From contig NZ_FPAS01000005.1 in assembly GCF_900116425.1 (NCBI RefSeq), positions 186,001 through 250,000 on the forward strand: a stretch of DNA of 64,000 nucleotides, given 5' to 3'. Source of the DNA: Lishizhenia tianjinensis. GTDB lineage: Bacteria > Bacteroidota > Bacteroidia > Flavobacteriales_D > Crocinitomicaceae. Below are positions 57,458 through 64,000 of the stretch, piece by piece. The notes under the pieces were generated by a model. The model was not told the DNA's origin. It made no database searches and saw only the letters and a program-made list of their open reading frames with translations. The translations under genes were made by a program, and so were the position numbers. Within the stretch, counting starts at the first letter, position 1. Every line of letters starts with the position of its first letter.

Positions 57458-59347
57458 TTACTTCTTAACGATCATTTTCTTAGTAACTGATTTTCCACCA
57501 GCTGTCATAGTGTATGTGTAAACACCACCAGACAAGTTAGATGCATCAACCGTGAACGTGTGAGTACCAGCGTTTAATGTATTCAAGTCAGCAGATTGTA
57601 CTAATCTTCCTGATAAATCTCTGATTTCGAAAGAAACTGCTTGAGCTTCTGCTAATTCGAAAGTAATTTCAGATGTAGCTGAGAATGGGTTTGGAGCATT
57701 TTGTCCTAAAGTAGCACCTAATGCATCAATCTCCTCAGTTCCAACTGTACCTTGAGTGTTCAATCTAACTACTGGAGTAGCGCTTGTGTAGTAGTTTCCA
57801 CCTTGTACTGGAGCCATCATACCACCACCGTAGTAAATTAAAGATAAACCTCTTGGAGAGAATCCTGAAGTTAAGTATTCGAAGTCAGACTGTGTACCTA
57901 CACAAGCAAAGTATAATCCACCAGCTTGTAAAGTTGCAGGTGCTTGGAAGTTCAAAGTAAGAACTTTTCCTAAGCTCCAGCTTGGTACTTCTGTGTAGTC
58001 AGTAACAGCAACTAATGTGAAAGATCCTTGTCCATCTGGAGTGTAGATAGCACCGTAAATTTCATCACCTACGTTTCCTTGCTCGTTTCCGATACCTACG
58101 TCAATACCCATTACATCCATGTTAGCAATGATTTCAAAGTAGTTTCCAGCTTCGTAACCAAATACTTCATTTCCGTCGATAGTAGCCGTTCCACCACCTA
58201 AATCGTAGTTAGAGTACTCATCTCTTGCAAAGATGTGTGTATCCGCTACGATGATGTTCTGAGGAATTACTTTCAATGCGTTGTCAGAAGGAACGTCATC
58301 AGCTTCTGTCATTGTAATAGACTGAGAAATTGTGTAAACTCCGTTTCCTGGTAATGTAAGGCTTACAGATAAACTGTCTGTTGCTCCAGCTGCAAGTGTA
58401 GTTGGAGTAGAAGAAGTAACTGAACCATTAACATCAACTTCTAAAGCAACGTTAGTTAATGCTTGTCCACCTGGGTTGTTAACGTTAGCAGAGAATGCCA
58501 TTTGACCAACCTGTGCAGTAGGGATGATGTAGTAAGGAATCTCGTTAAAGATAAAGTTACCACTTCCATCATCTAAAGAGTAGCTACCCCAGTTAGAAGC
58601 AGATACTGATAAATCGTAATCGTTTAATGTAGAAATTGCTAAATCATCAATTGCCCATCCGTAAGTAACCCAGTTGTTTGGGTTTGTAACGTTTGCTGAA
58701 GCAGTTGTCCATCTGAACTGAATCCAAACAGAAGTTGCTCCACCAGCGATAGCGTCAGAAATGTTTACGTATACTTTTTCAGTGTTTGCGTAAGCAGATC
58801 CTCCAGTAGATGATAAAATCTCTTTTCCGTTGTTGTCGAATACAGATGTAAAGTTAGTACCGTCAGTACTTACTCTAACTTCTTGTAAATCGTTGAATTT
58901 CGCTCCGTATTGTTCGAAAGACAAGTTTACTTGATCTGTAGCACCTCCACCATTAGCAGCTGTTAAAGCCATAATGTCTAAAGGAGCTGACGTAGTCATT
59001 GTGTATACTTTATTCAAAATTTGTGTACCCGCGATTGGATCACCATTGTTAACCTCAGCGAAAGATCCTCCTGATGTAGAAGCGATATCAGCTAAAGCCC
59101 AGCTATCGTTTGTAGCATCAATGTTCCATCCAAATGTTGCTCCTGATTCACCGTCGTTGTCAATCGTCCAGTTAGCTGGAGTTGAGAAATCATCTGTGTA
59201 CACATCAATACCTAGTGCCTTTGCAGTTGCATTGTTAGCACCTTTTTCGTACGGTCTTAATGTAGAAAGGTTTGGCACACCACTTTGAGCCATAACACTA
59301 CCAGCACCAAGCGCAATTGCTAACGCACTTAAATATACTTTTTTCAT
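57458..59347 (-). CDS. T9SS type A sorting domain protein (secreted or surface)
   Basis: A 629-residue protein. The signal peptide (LGAGSVMA/Q) is cleaved before Gln. Residues about 50-240 form a jelly-roll (choice-of-anchor/MAM-like) module with DDFSTPANWTIDNDG and WVTYGWAIDDLAIS. Middle Ig-like and beta-rich modules follow. The last 75 residues are a classic T9SS type A C-terminal domain: ATLGQNAPNPFSATSEITFE, VSFEIRDLSGRLVQS, LSGGVYTYTMTAGGKSVTKK and MIVKK. It should be exported by the type IX system and anchored or released at the surface. No enzymatic domain is evident, so an adhesin or structural role is possible. Confidence 0.92.
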   Translation of the reverse strand: MKKVYLSALAIALGAGSVMAQSGVPNLSTLRPYEKGANNATAKALGIDVYTDDFSTPANWTIDNDGESGATFGWNIDATNDSWALADIASTSGGSFAEVNNGDPIAGTQILNKVYTMTTSAPLDIMALTAANGGGATDQVNLSFEQYGAKFNDLQEVRVSTDGTNFTSVFDNNGKEILSSTGGSAYANTEKVYVNISDAIAGGATSVWIQFRWTTASANVTNPNNWVTYGWAIDDLAISTLNDYDLSVSASNWGSYSLDDGSGNFIFNEIPYYIIPTAQVGQMAFSANVNNPGGQALTNVALEVDVNGSVTSSTPTTLAAGATDSLSVSLTLPGNGVYTISQSITMTEADDVPSDNALKVIPQNIIVADTHIFARDEYSNYDLGGGTATIDGNEVFGYEAGNYFEIIANMDVMGIDVGIGNEQGNVGDEIYGAIYTPDGQGSFTLVAVTDYTEVPSWSLGKVLTLNFQAPATLQAGGLYFACVGTQSDFEYLTSGFSPRGLSLIYYGGGMMAPVQGGNYYTSATPVVRLNTQGTVGTEEIDALGATLGQNAPNPFSATSEITFELAEAQAVSFEIRDLSGRLVQSADLNTLNAGTHTFTVDASNLSGGVYTYTMTAGGKSVTKKMIVKK

Positions 59348-59502
59348 AGTTTATACTGTAATTAATTATTTAACGCTAAAGATATAAAGAATTAAGAATT
59401 AATCGAGCATAGCTAAGGGCTTTCTCTACCAAAATGTCGGTGAAAAGTGGTATGCTAAATGCGCACCTATGGTCTAATAAGTAGGCATAAGGTATCTTAA
59501 CA

Positions 59503-59529
59503 CCCTAAAAACACGGTGTTTTTGTAGGG
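59503..59529. other. Strong palindromic hairpin between dxr and the T9SS cargo gene
   Basis: CCCTAAAAACAC pairs with GTGTTTTTGTAGGG with one bulge. Only a poor T run follows on either strand, so it may be a weak terminator of dxr or an operator-like site in the leader of the T9SS gene. Confidence 0.6.
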
Positions 59530-59550
59530 ACGTTAAGGATTTAGAAATGT

Positions 59551-60714
59551 TTATTTATTGAATTTTTTGACCAATTCCCAAGCTTTTTCACGAGCTACAT
59601 TATCTGTCTTAACATAGTCTTCATAAACCGGCTTCAAAATGTTTGGAGCCTCATTCAACACGGCTTCATTAATATCGGCTATAGCCAAAAATGAAATCTT
59701 CTCTTCTAAAAAGGCTTGAACAGAAACTTCGTTAGCTGCATTTAATGTACAGGCAGCAGTTCCTTCCATTTCCATGGCTTTGTAGGCCAAACCTAGGTTT
59801 TTAAAGGTATCCGCGTCTGCTTTCTCAAAGGTTAATTGTGGATAATCCATGAAGTTGAAACGTGGAAAATCTGTTTTGTACCTTTCAGGATAAGTCAAAG
59901 CATATTGAATAGGAAGTTTCATATCTGGCAAGCCCATTTGCGCCTTCATACTTCCGTCTTCGAATTGCACCAAACTGTGTACTATACTTTGTGGATGAAC
60001 GATGGTATCGATTTGATCTGGACGCAAGTTGAACAACCATTTGGCTTCTATCACTTCCAACCCCTTGTTCATCAATGAGGCAGAATCTATGGTGATCTTT
60101 GCACCCATCTCCCAGTTGGGGTGTTTTAAGGCTTGTGCCTTAGTAACAGCAGCGAGTTGATCTTTTGTGTATCCACGGAAAGGTCCACCCGATGCTGTTA
60201 AGTATATTTTTTCAATTTTGTTTTCAAAGTCGCCCACCAAACATTGGAAAATAGCCGAGTGCTCAGAGTCTACCGGGTAAATATTCACCCCATTTTCTCT
60301 GGCCATTTTTGTCACCAATTCTCCTGCAACCACAAGTGTTTCCTTGTTGGCAAGGGCAATCGTTTTCTTGGCTTCTATGGCACGTAAAGTAGGTTTTAAA
60401 CCTGCGTAACCTACTAGTGCAGTAAGTACGGTATGGATTTCATTACCTTCTACAACTTGCGCCAACGCTTCTTCTCCTGCGTATACGTGTATATCGTGTT
60501 CCCACAAAGCAGTTCTTACTTGTTCAAACTTGCTTTCATCTACAATAACCACCGTGTTGGGTTGGTGTTTGATGGCTTGCGTTATTAAAAGGTCAGCATT
60601 TCTATTGGCAGTAATCACTTGTAAATCAAACTTGTCTGGGTAGTTTTCGATTACCTCCAAAGCTTGGGTTCCTATCGATCCTGTTGATCCTAATATTGCT
60701 ATTCCTTTCTTCAC
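59551..60714 (-). CDS. dxr: 1-deoxy-D-xylulose-5-phosphate reductoisomerase
   Basis: A 387-residue enzyme that converts DXP to MEP with NADPH, the first committed MEP-pathway step. The NADPH loop is ILGSTGSIGTQALEVI, the metal/substrate site is PVDSEHSAIFQCL, and TASGGPFRGY and NKGLEVIEAKWLF are conserved. It is full length. It lies 38 bp after hemL on the same strand, so the two may be co-transcribed. Confidence 0.97.
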   Translation of the reverse strand: MKKGIAILGSTGSIGTQALEVIENYPDKFDLQVITANRNADLLITQAIKHQPNTVVIVDESKFEQVRTALWEHDIHVYAGEEALAQVVEGNEIHTVLTALVGYAGLKPTLRAIEAKKTIALANKETLVVAGELVTKMARENGVNIYPVDSEHSAIFQCLVGDFENKIEKIYLTASGGPFRGYTKDQLAAVTKAQALKHPNWEMGAKITIDSASLMNKGLEVIEAKWLFNLRPDQIDTIVHPQSIVHSLVQFEDGSMKAQMGLPDMKLPIQYALTYPERYKTDFPRFNFMDYPQLTFEKADADTFKNLGLAYKAMEMEGTAACTLNAANEVSVQAFLEEKISFLAIADINEAVLNEAPNILKPVYEDYVKTDNVAREKAWELVKKFNK

Positions 60715-60752
60715 GTTGCGGGTTTTGGTGTTAAATTACTTTTTTCTCTGAG

Positions 60753-62045
60753 TTATTTGGCAAATGTAGCATCTAATGCTGCACAGAATTTGTCTGCTGC
60801 TTCGGCCAAAATTTCTTTGGTGTGTGCTTGAGAAACAAATCCTACTTCGTATCCACTTGGACCTACATAAACTCCGTTTTCTAATAGGTTTCCGTAAAGA
60901 TCTTTGAACGAAGTCATGTCTCCATCTATTTCATCTGCTCTTCTGATCGCTAATTTGTCAGAGAAGGCCATCCAGAAAATAGAACCTATGGTAAACATCT
61001 CAAATAAAAATCCTTTTTCCTTGGCGTGAGCGTTAATCTTATTCACAAAAAACTGTGTTCTTTCTTCTTGATCTTCGTAGAATCCATCTTTGATACATTC
61101 TTCTAGTTGCGCAATTCCTGCCGCCATAGCCACGGGGTTACCACTCAAAGTTCCTGCTTGGTAAACCGGACCATCTGGCGCAACACATGCCATAATTTCT
61201 TTACGTGCTCCGTAAGCGCCTACTGGTAAACCTCCACCGATAATTTTTCCGTAAGAAACGATGTCTGGTGTAATTCCGTAGTATTCTGATGCTCCACCGA
61301 AGGCAACTCTAAATCCAGAGATTACCTCGTCGAAGAATAAAAGGATGTTGTTTTCCGTACACAACTCTCTTAAGCCTTGTAAGAATTTTTTGTCTTGTAA
61401 CAATAATCCGTTGTTGGCTGGAATAGGTTCAATGATTACACAGGCAATGTCATGTCCCCATTCTGCGAAACATGCTTTTACAGCGTCTAAATCATTTAAC
61501 GGTAAAACCAAAGTTTCATTCGTGTATCCTTCGGGTATACCTGCTGAAGTTGATTCACCAAAAGTTACCAATCCAGATCCTGCTTTTACCAACATGGCGT
61601 CTACGTGACCGTGGTAACATCCTTCAAACTTTACAATTTTGTTTTTACCTGAGTAACCTCTGGCTAAACGTAGAGCCGACATCACCGCTTCTGTACCTGA
61701 ACTACAGAATCTGATTTTGTCAATCACAGGGTTGTTCTCCACTACCAAAGCAGCTAATTCATTTTCTAAACGCGTTGGTGCTCCAAAGCTAGAACCATTG
61801 TGTAAAGTTTCAATTACTTTTTCTCTTACGTTTGGGTTGTTGTGACCTAAAATAAGTGGTCCCCAACTACAACAAAAATCGATGAATTGGTTATCATCTT
61901 CGTCCCAAATGTTTACTCCATCACCTTTTTTAATGAATAATGGCGCACCATCCACTGATTTAAATGCACGAACTGGAGAGTTAACACCACCCGGTAAGTA
62001 TTGTTTAGCGGTTTCGAAGAGTTGTTCAGAATTTGACCTTTTCAT
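60753..62045 (-). CDS. hemL: Glutamate-1-semialdehyde 2,1-aminomutase
   Basis: A 430-residue PLP-dependent enzyme that converts GSA to 5-aminolevulinate in the C5 heme pathway. N-terminal LPGGVNSPVRAFKSVDGAP, the PLP pocket CSSGTEAVMSALRLARG, the Asp in LFFDEVISGFRV, and the PLP lysine in SYGKIIGGGLPVGAYG are all present. The usual length is matched. No other heme genes are nearby. Confidence 0.97.
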   Translation of the reverse strand: MKRSNSEQLFETAKQYLPGGVNSPVRAFKSVDGAPLFIKKGDGVNIWDEDDNQFIDFCCSWGPLILGHNNPNVREKVIETLHNGSSFGAPTRLENELAALVVENNPVIDKIRFCSSGTEAVMSALRLARGYSGKNKIVKFEGCYHGHVDAMLVKAGSGLVTFGESTSAGIPEGYTNETLVLPLNDLDAVKACFAEWGHDIACVIIEPIPANNGLLLQDKKFLQGLRELCTENNILLFFDEVISGFRVAFGGASEYYGITPDIVSYGKIIGGGLPVGAYGARKEIMACVAPDGPVYQAGTLSGNPVAMAAGIAQLEECIKDGFYEDQEERTQFFVNKINAHAKEKGFLFEMFTIGSIFWMAFSDKLAIRRADEIDGDMTSFKDLYGNLLENGVYVGPSGYEVGFVSQAHTKEILAEAADKFCAALDATFAK

Positions 62046-62197
62046 ATCTCAATTTTTAAGTTGCAGAATCTACAAGAGATTCATGATTCGGCCCCAAAAT
62101 TAAGAACTTTAAAACAAAGAAGTGTCAGAGAATTGTTGATTTGAAGCAGAAGGTTGAGAATCTTCTACAAAGATGAAGGAGTATTGCTTTCAAACAG

Positions 62198-62262
62198 GTA
62201 TAGGAGCGGCAGCCCCGCCCCCAAGTTCCTTGGGGGGGACTACAGCGGATAGACCGGCCGTT
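62198..62262 (+). ncRNA. Structured intergenic element, Flavo-1-like (copy C, compact)
   Basis: The left block GTATAGGAGCGGCAGCCCCG and the right block GGACTACAGCGGATAGACCGG bracket a short perfect hairpin (CCCCCAAG and CTTGGGGG). This is the cleanest of three copies in the window. It lies in the 62046-62352 gap upstream of hemL and downstream of a terminator. The insert is only about 20 nt, against about 90-95 nt in the others. Confidence 0.5.
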
Positions 62263-62280
62263 TGCCAAAATATTAGCAAT

Positions 62281-62314
62281 AAAAAAGGGAAACTCAACAT
62301 TGAATTTCCCCTTG
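62281..62314 (-). terminator. Terminator of the small secreted protein gene
   Basis: On the minus strand GGGGAAATTCAA pairs with TTGAGTTTCCC and a run of six T follows. Its stem is almost identical to the tRNA terminator at 62814. Confidence 0.8.
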
Positions 62315-62352
62315 TTAAATAGATGCTAAAACTGTTTTGAGGCGAGAGGGAA

Positions 62353-62676
62353 TTAACAATCTTCCTCACCGTCGGTATCTAGGCCAGCTTCACCTAGGCA
62401 ATGTATGGACATGTATGCGTCGGTTGCTACCCATTGTAAGAATTCATCTTCAAATTGAGATCCGAATTCCCAGGCTTTGTCTAAACAGTCGTCTGAAGAG
62501 GAAGTTTGATATTTTGCTTGAATTTGTTGAAGGGTTACACCTTGTGCCTTCAACTTCGAGGCATGCTTGTATACTGTTTCGATTGCTTCCTTAGAAAGAG
62601 TTCTTTTTTCTTCGGCAATTACGACCGTTGCAATTAAGATTAGCGCTAGAGTAATCAGAGATTTAAGTGTTTTCAT
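62353..62676 (-). CDS. Small secreted protein of unknown function
   Basis: A 107-residue protein from the start MKTLKSLITLALILIATVV at 62676 (the open frame upstream of it is not signal-like). The signal peptide is cleaved near IAEEK. The mature part is helical with SKEAIETVYKHASKLKAQGV, then a cysteine-bearing half (DDCLDKAWEFGSQFEDEFLQ; SIHCLGEAGLDTDGEEDC) with three Cys, two of them likely disulfide-bonded. It has its own terminator. I do not recognise a family. Confidence 0.7.
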   Translation of the reverse strand: MKTLKSLITLALILIATVVIAEEKRTLSKEAIETVYKHASKLKAQGVTLQQIQAKYQTSSSDDCLDKAWEFGSQFEDEFLQWVATDAYMSIHCLGEAGLDTDGEEDC

Positions 62677-62813
62677 GATTGTTTTTTTAACGAATATAAT
62701 AGTTGGAGAGATGGGTGTTGGGAGTAAATAAGTCACTATTCCCGGGAATTATACACGTCAAATACTAGAAGAGTACAGGTTGAAAACAGTTTGAGTTCAC
62801 AAAAATTAGACAC

Positions 62814-62848
62814 AAAAAAAGGGAAACTCAAAATTGAATTTCCCTTTT
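62814..62848 (-). terminator. Terminator of the initiator tRNA gene
   Basis: On the minus strand AAAAAGGGAAATTCAA pairs with TTGAGTTTCCCTTTTT and T residues follow, directly after the tRNA. Confidence 0.85.
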
Positions 62849-62851
62849 TAA

Positions 62852-62927
<76 letters not shown>

Positions 62928-62992
62928 CTATATCTTAAAATAGTTATTTCTTTTTCTAAACAAACTCGCTTGTTTGTGTCCCGTTGGGGGTG

Positions 62993-63000
62993 CAAATATA
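62993..63000 (-). promoter_or_regulatory. -7 promoter box of the initiator tRNA
   Basis: On the minus strand TATATTTG fully matches TAnnTTTG, 65 bp before the mature 5' end, giving a leader of about 60 nt to be removed by RNase P. Confidence 0.5.
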
Positions 63001-63041
63001 CATAGCTTTTTTAAACCTGCAATGAAAAAATGAAATTATTT

Positions 63042-64000
63042 TTAATTTTCTAATTCCATCAACTGTTCTGTACCTTCTTCCCAAGCCATCATTTCTTGGT
63101 CTAGCTCGGCTTTTAAGCTTTCATATTTAGCGAGTTGCTTGGCAGAATTTTCTTCGTCTGTGTAATCTAAATCTGCCAAAATTTTATCCATCTCGGCAAT
63201 TTCTTTTTCTAGACGTTCTATGTTTTGCTCTGCTTTGCTTACCTGATTTTTGAATTTATTGCGTTGACGTTTCAACTCTTTAGCCTCTTCGTAACTCAAT
63301 TCAGGTTTTTTCTCTTCAACCTTTTTTACTTCCTCTTTTTTAGGTTTAGCGGCTTTCTTCTGCGCTTTGTGCTCTCCGTTCAAACTCATTTTACGTTGCA
63401 AGAATTCTTGAACGGTAAAGTGGTGAATTTTCAAGGCCTTGTCTTCGATGTCCCAAATACGGTTGGTCAATCCATCTAAGAACTCTCTATCGTGCGATAC
63501 AATAATGAAGGTACCTTCGTAGTTGATCAAAGCATTTTTCAAAACCTCCTTACTTTGGATGTCCAAGTGGTTGGTGGGCTCATCGAGAATTAAAACGTTA
63601 CTCGGACTCAACAACAATTGACATAAAGCCAAACGCGTACGTTCCCCTCCAGAAAGTACACCTACTTTTTTATCTACATCTTCACCACTAAACAAGAAAG
63701 CACCTAAAACAGATCTCAATTCTTTTCGAATATCTCCTTTGGCAACTTCGTCAACCGTTTCTAAAATGGTTTTTTCTTTGTCCAATGCCTCAGCTTGGTC
63801 TTGGGCGAAGTAGGTTACTTGTACGTTGTGACCGTAATTTACTGTTCCCTCTCCGTCCAAAGTCTTCATGATGCGCTTCAGCAAAGTAGATTTACCCACA
63901 CCGTTAGGACCTAACAAGGCAATTTTTTCACCTCTACCCACAGTAAGGTTTACGCCTTTAAACAAAAGATTATCGCCGTAGGTTTTACCCAAATCTTCCA
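63042..64000 (-). CDS. ABC-F ATPase, C-terminal part (runs off the window)
   Basis: The frame is open to the window edge; about 319 codons are present. It covers the second ATPase domain with Walker A LLGPNGVGKSTLL, signature VLSGGERTRLALC, Walker B NVLILDEPTNHLD and H-loop VSHDREFLDGL. A lysine-rich linker and a coiled-coil C-terminal domain follow (KELKRQRNKFKNQVSKAEQ). This is the soluble ABC-F family that acts on ribosomes or, as in Uup, on DNA transposition and ribosome assembly. The Uup-like tail is suggestive. The first ATPase domain lies beyond position 64000. Confidence 0.88.
   Translation of the reverse strand, partial: EDLGKTYGDNLLFKGVNLTVGRGEKIALLGPNGVGKSTLLKRIMKTLDGEGTVNYGHNVQVTYFAQDQAEALDKEKTILETVDEVAKGDIRKELRSVLGAFLFSGEDVDKKVGVLSGGERTRLALCQLLLSPSNVLILDEPTNHLDIQSKEVLKNALINYEGTFIIVSHDREFLDGLTNRIWDIEDKALKIHHFTVQEFLQRKMSLNGEHKAQKKAAKPKKEEVKKVEEKKPELSYEEAKELKRQRNKFKNQVSKAEQNIERLEKEIAEMDKILADLDYTDEENSAKQLAKYESLKAELDQEMMAWEEGTEQLMELEN

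Noticed and set aside
58974-59288. 104-codon ORF antisense to the T9SS cargo gene
   Set aside because: Shadow of a real gene whose signal peptide and C-terminal domain are clear.
62041-62352. Insertion-sequence remnant upstream of hemL
   Set aside because: The G/C-rich stretch is explained by the compact structured element; no transposase fragment or terminal repeats.

Overview
The window looks like a chromosomal segment of a low-GC, marine-type member of the Bacteroidota, most likely order Flavobacteriales (perhaps near the Crocinitomicaceae/Cryomorphaceae). Seen directly: a secreted protein with a type IX secretion (T9SS) type A C-terminal signal, many TAnnTTTG-type -7 promoter boxes, few Shine-Dalgarno sequences, many lipoproteins, a SusC/TonB-type receptor with a carboxypeptidase-regulatory N-domain, and flavobacterial families such as DUF6427 and the bacillithiol-linked YtxJ. 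The placement is inference from protein families; no rRNA is present. I see no CRISPR array, insertion sequence, integrase or phage gene. The content is mainly core and envelope genes in short operons on both strands.

Layout. 1-9.8 kb: a partial M23 peptidase, purD, a CNNM/CorC transporter, a PpiD/SurA-type foldase, rlmN and an LTA-synthase-like sulfatase. The foldase gene is flanked by two related imperfect palindromes of about 140 bp. 10-18.9 kb: DUF983 protein, thioredoxin, rnpA (apparently leaderless), S41 protease, O-antigen ligase-like protein, amidase, ssb, tRNA-Asn, and an ECF sigma/putative anti-sigma pair. 18.9-23.3 kb: HAD phosphatase and diacylglycerol kinase, then a protein of unknown function, a CDF transporter and an orphan histidine kinase. 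23.3-30.3 kb: a large TPR protein with an outer membrane beta-barrel protein, divergent from ftsE, then methylmalonyl-CoA epimerase and a probable T9SS substrate. 30.4-35.5 kb: peptide-binding lipoprotein, TonB receptor and lipoprotein in one apparent operon. 35.6-39.3 kb: purQ, a DUF6427 protein, a small membrane protein and four tandem paralogous lipoproteins.

39.7-46.5 kb: pheS, ytxJ, a LytTR regulator, glutaminyl cyclase, fbp, and a lipoprotein whose alpha/beta-hydrolase nucleophile appears to be lost. 46.7-51.3 kb: bcp-recA and an AddB-like nuclease. 51.3-57.3 kb: DUF547 lipoprotein, a TIGR04283-like glycosyltransferase, PfkB kinase, DUF349 protein and ispD. 57.4-64 kb: a T9SS cargo protein, dxr, hemL, a small secreted protein, initiator tRNA and a partial ABC-F ATPase.

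Themes. Envelope biogenesis dominates (foldase, amidase, M23 peptidase, S41 protease, FtsE, TPR/OMP pair, T9SS cargo). The glutaminyl cyclase fits the many secreted proteins here whose predicted signal-peptidase site leaves Gln at +1. Three intergenic regions share blocks resembling a flavobacterial structured-RNA or repeat family (possibly Flavo-1). The most promising unexplained items are those elements, the paired palindromes around the foldase gene, the four-lipoprotein cluster, the pseudo-hydrolase and a 31-residue candidate gene beside rnpA.
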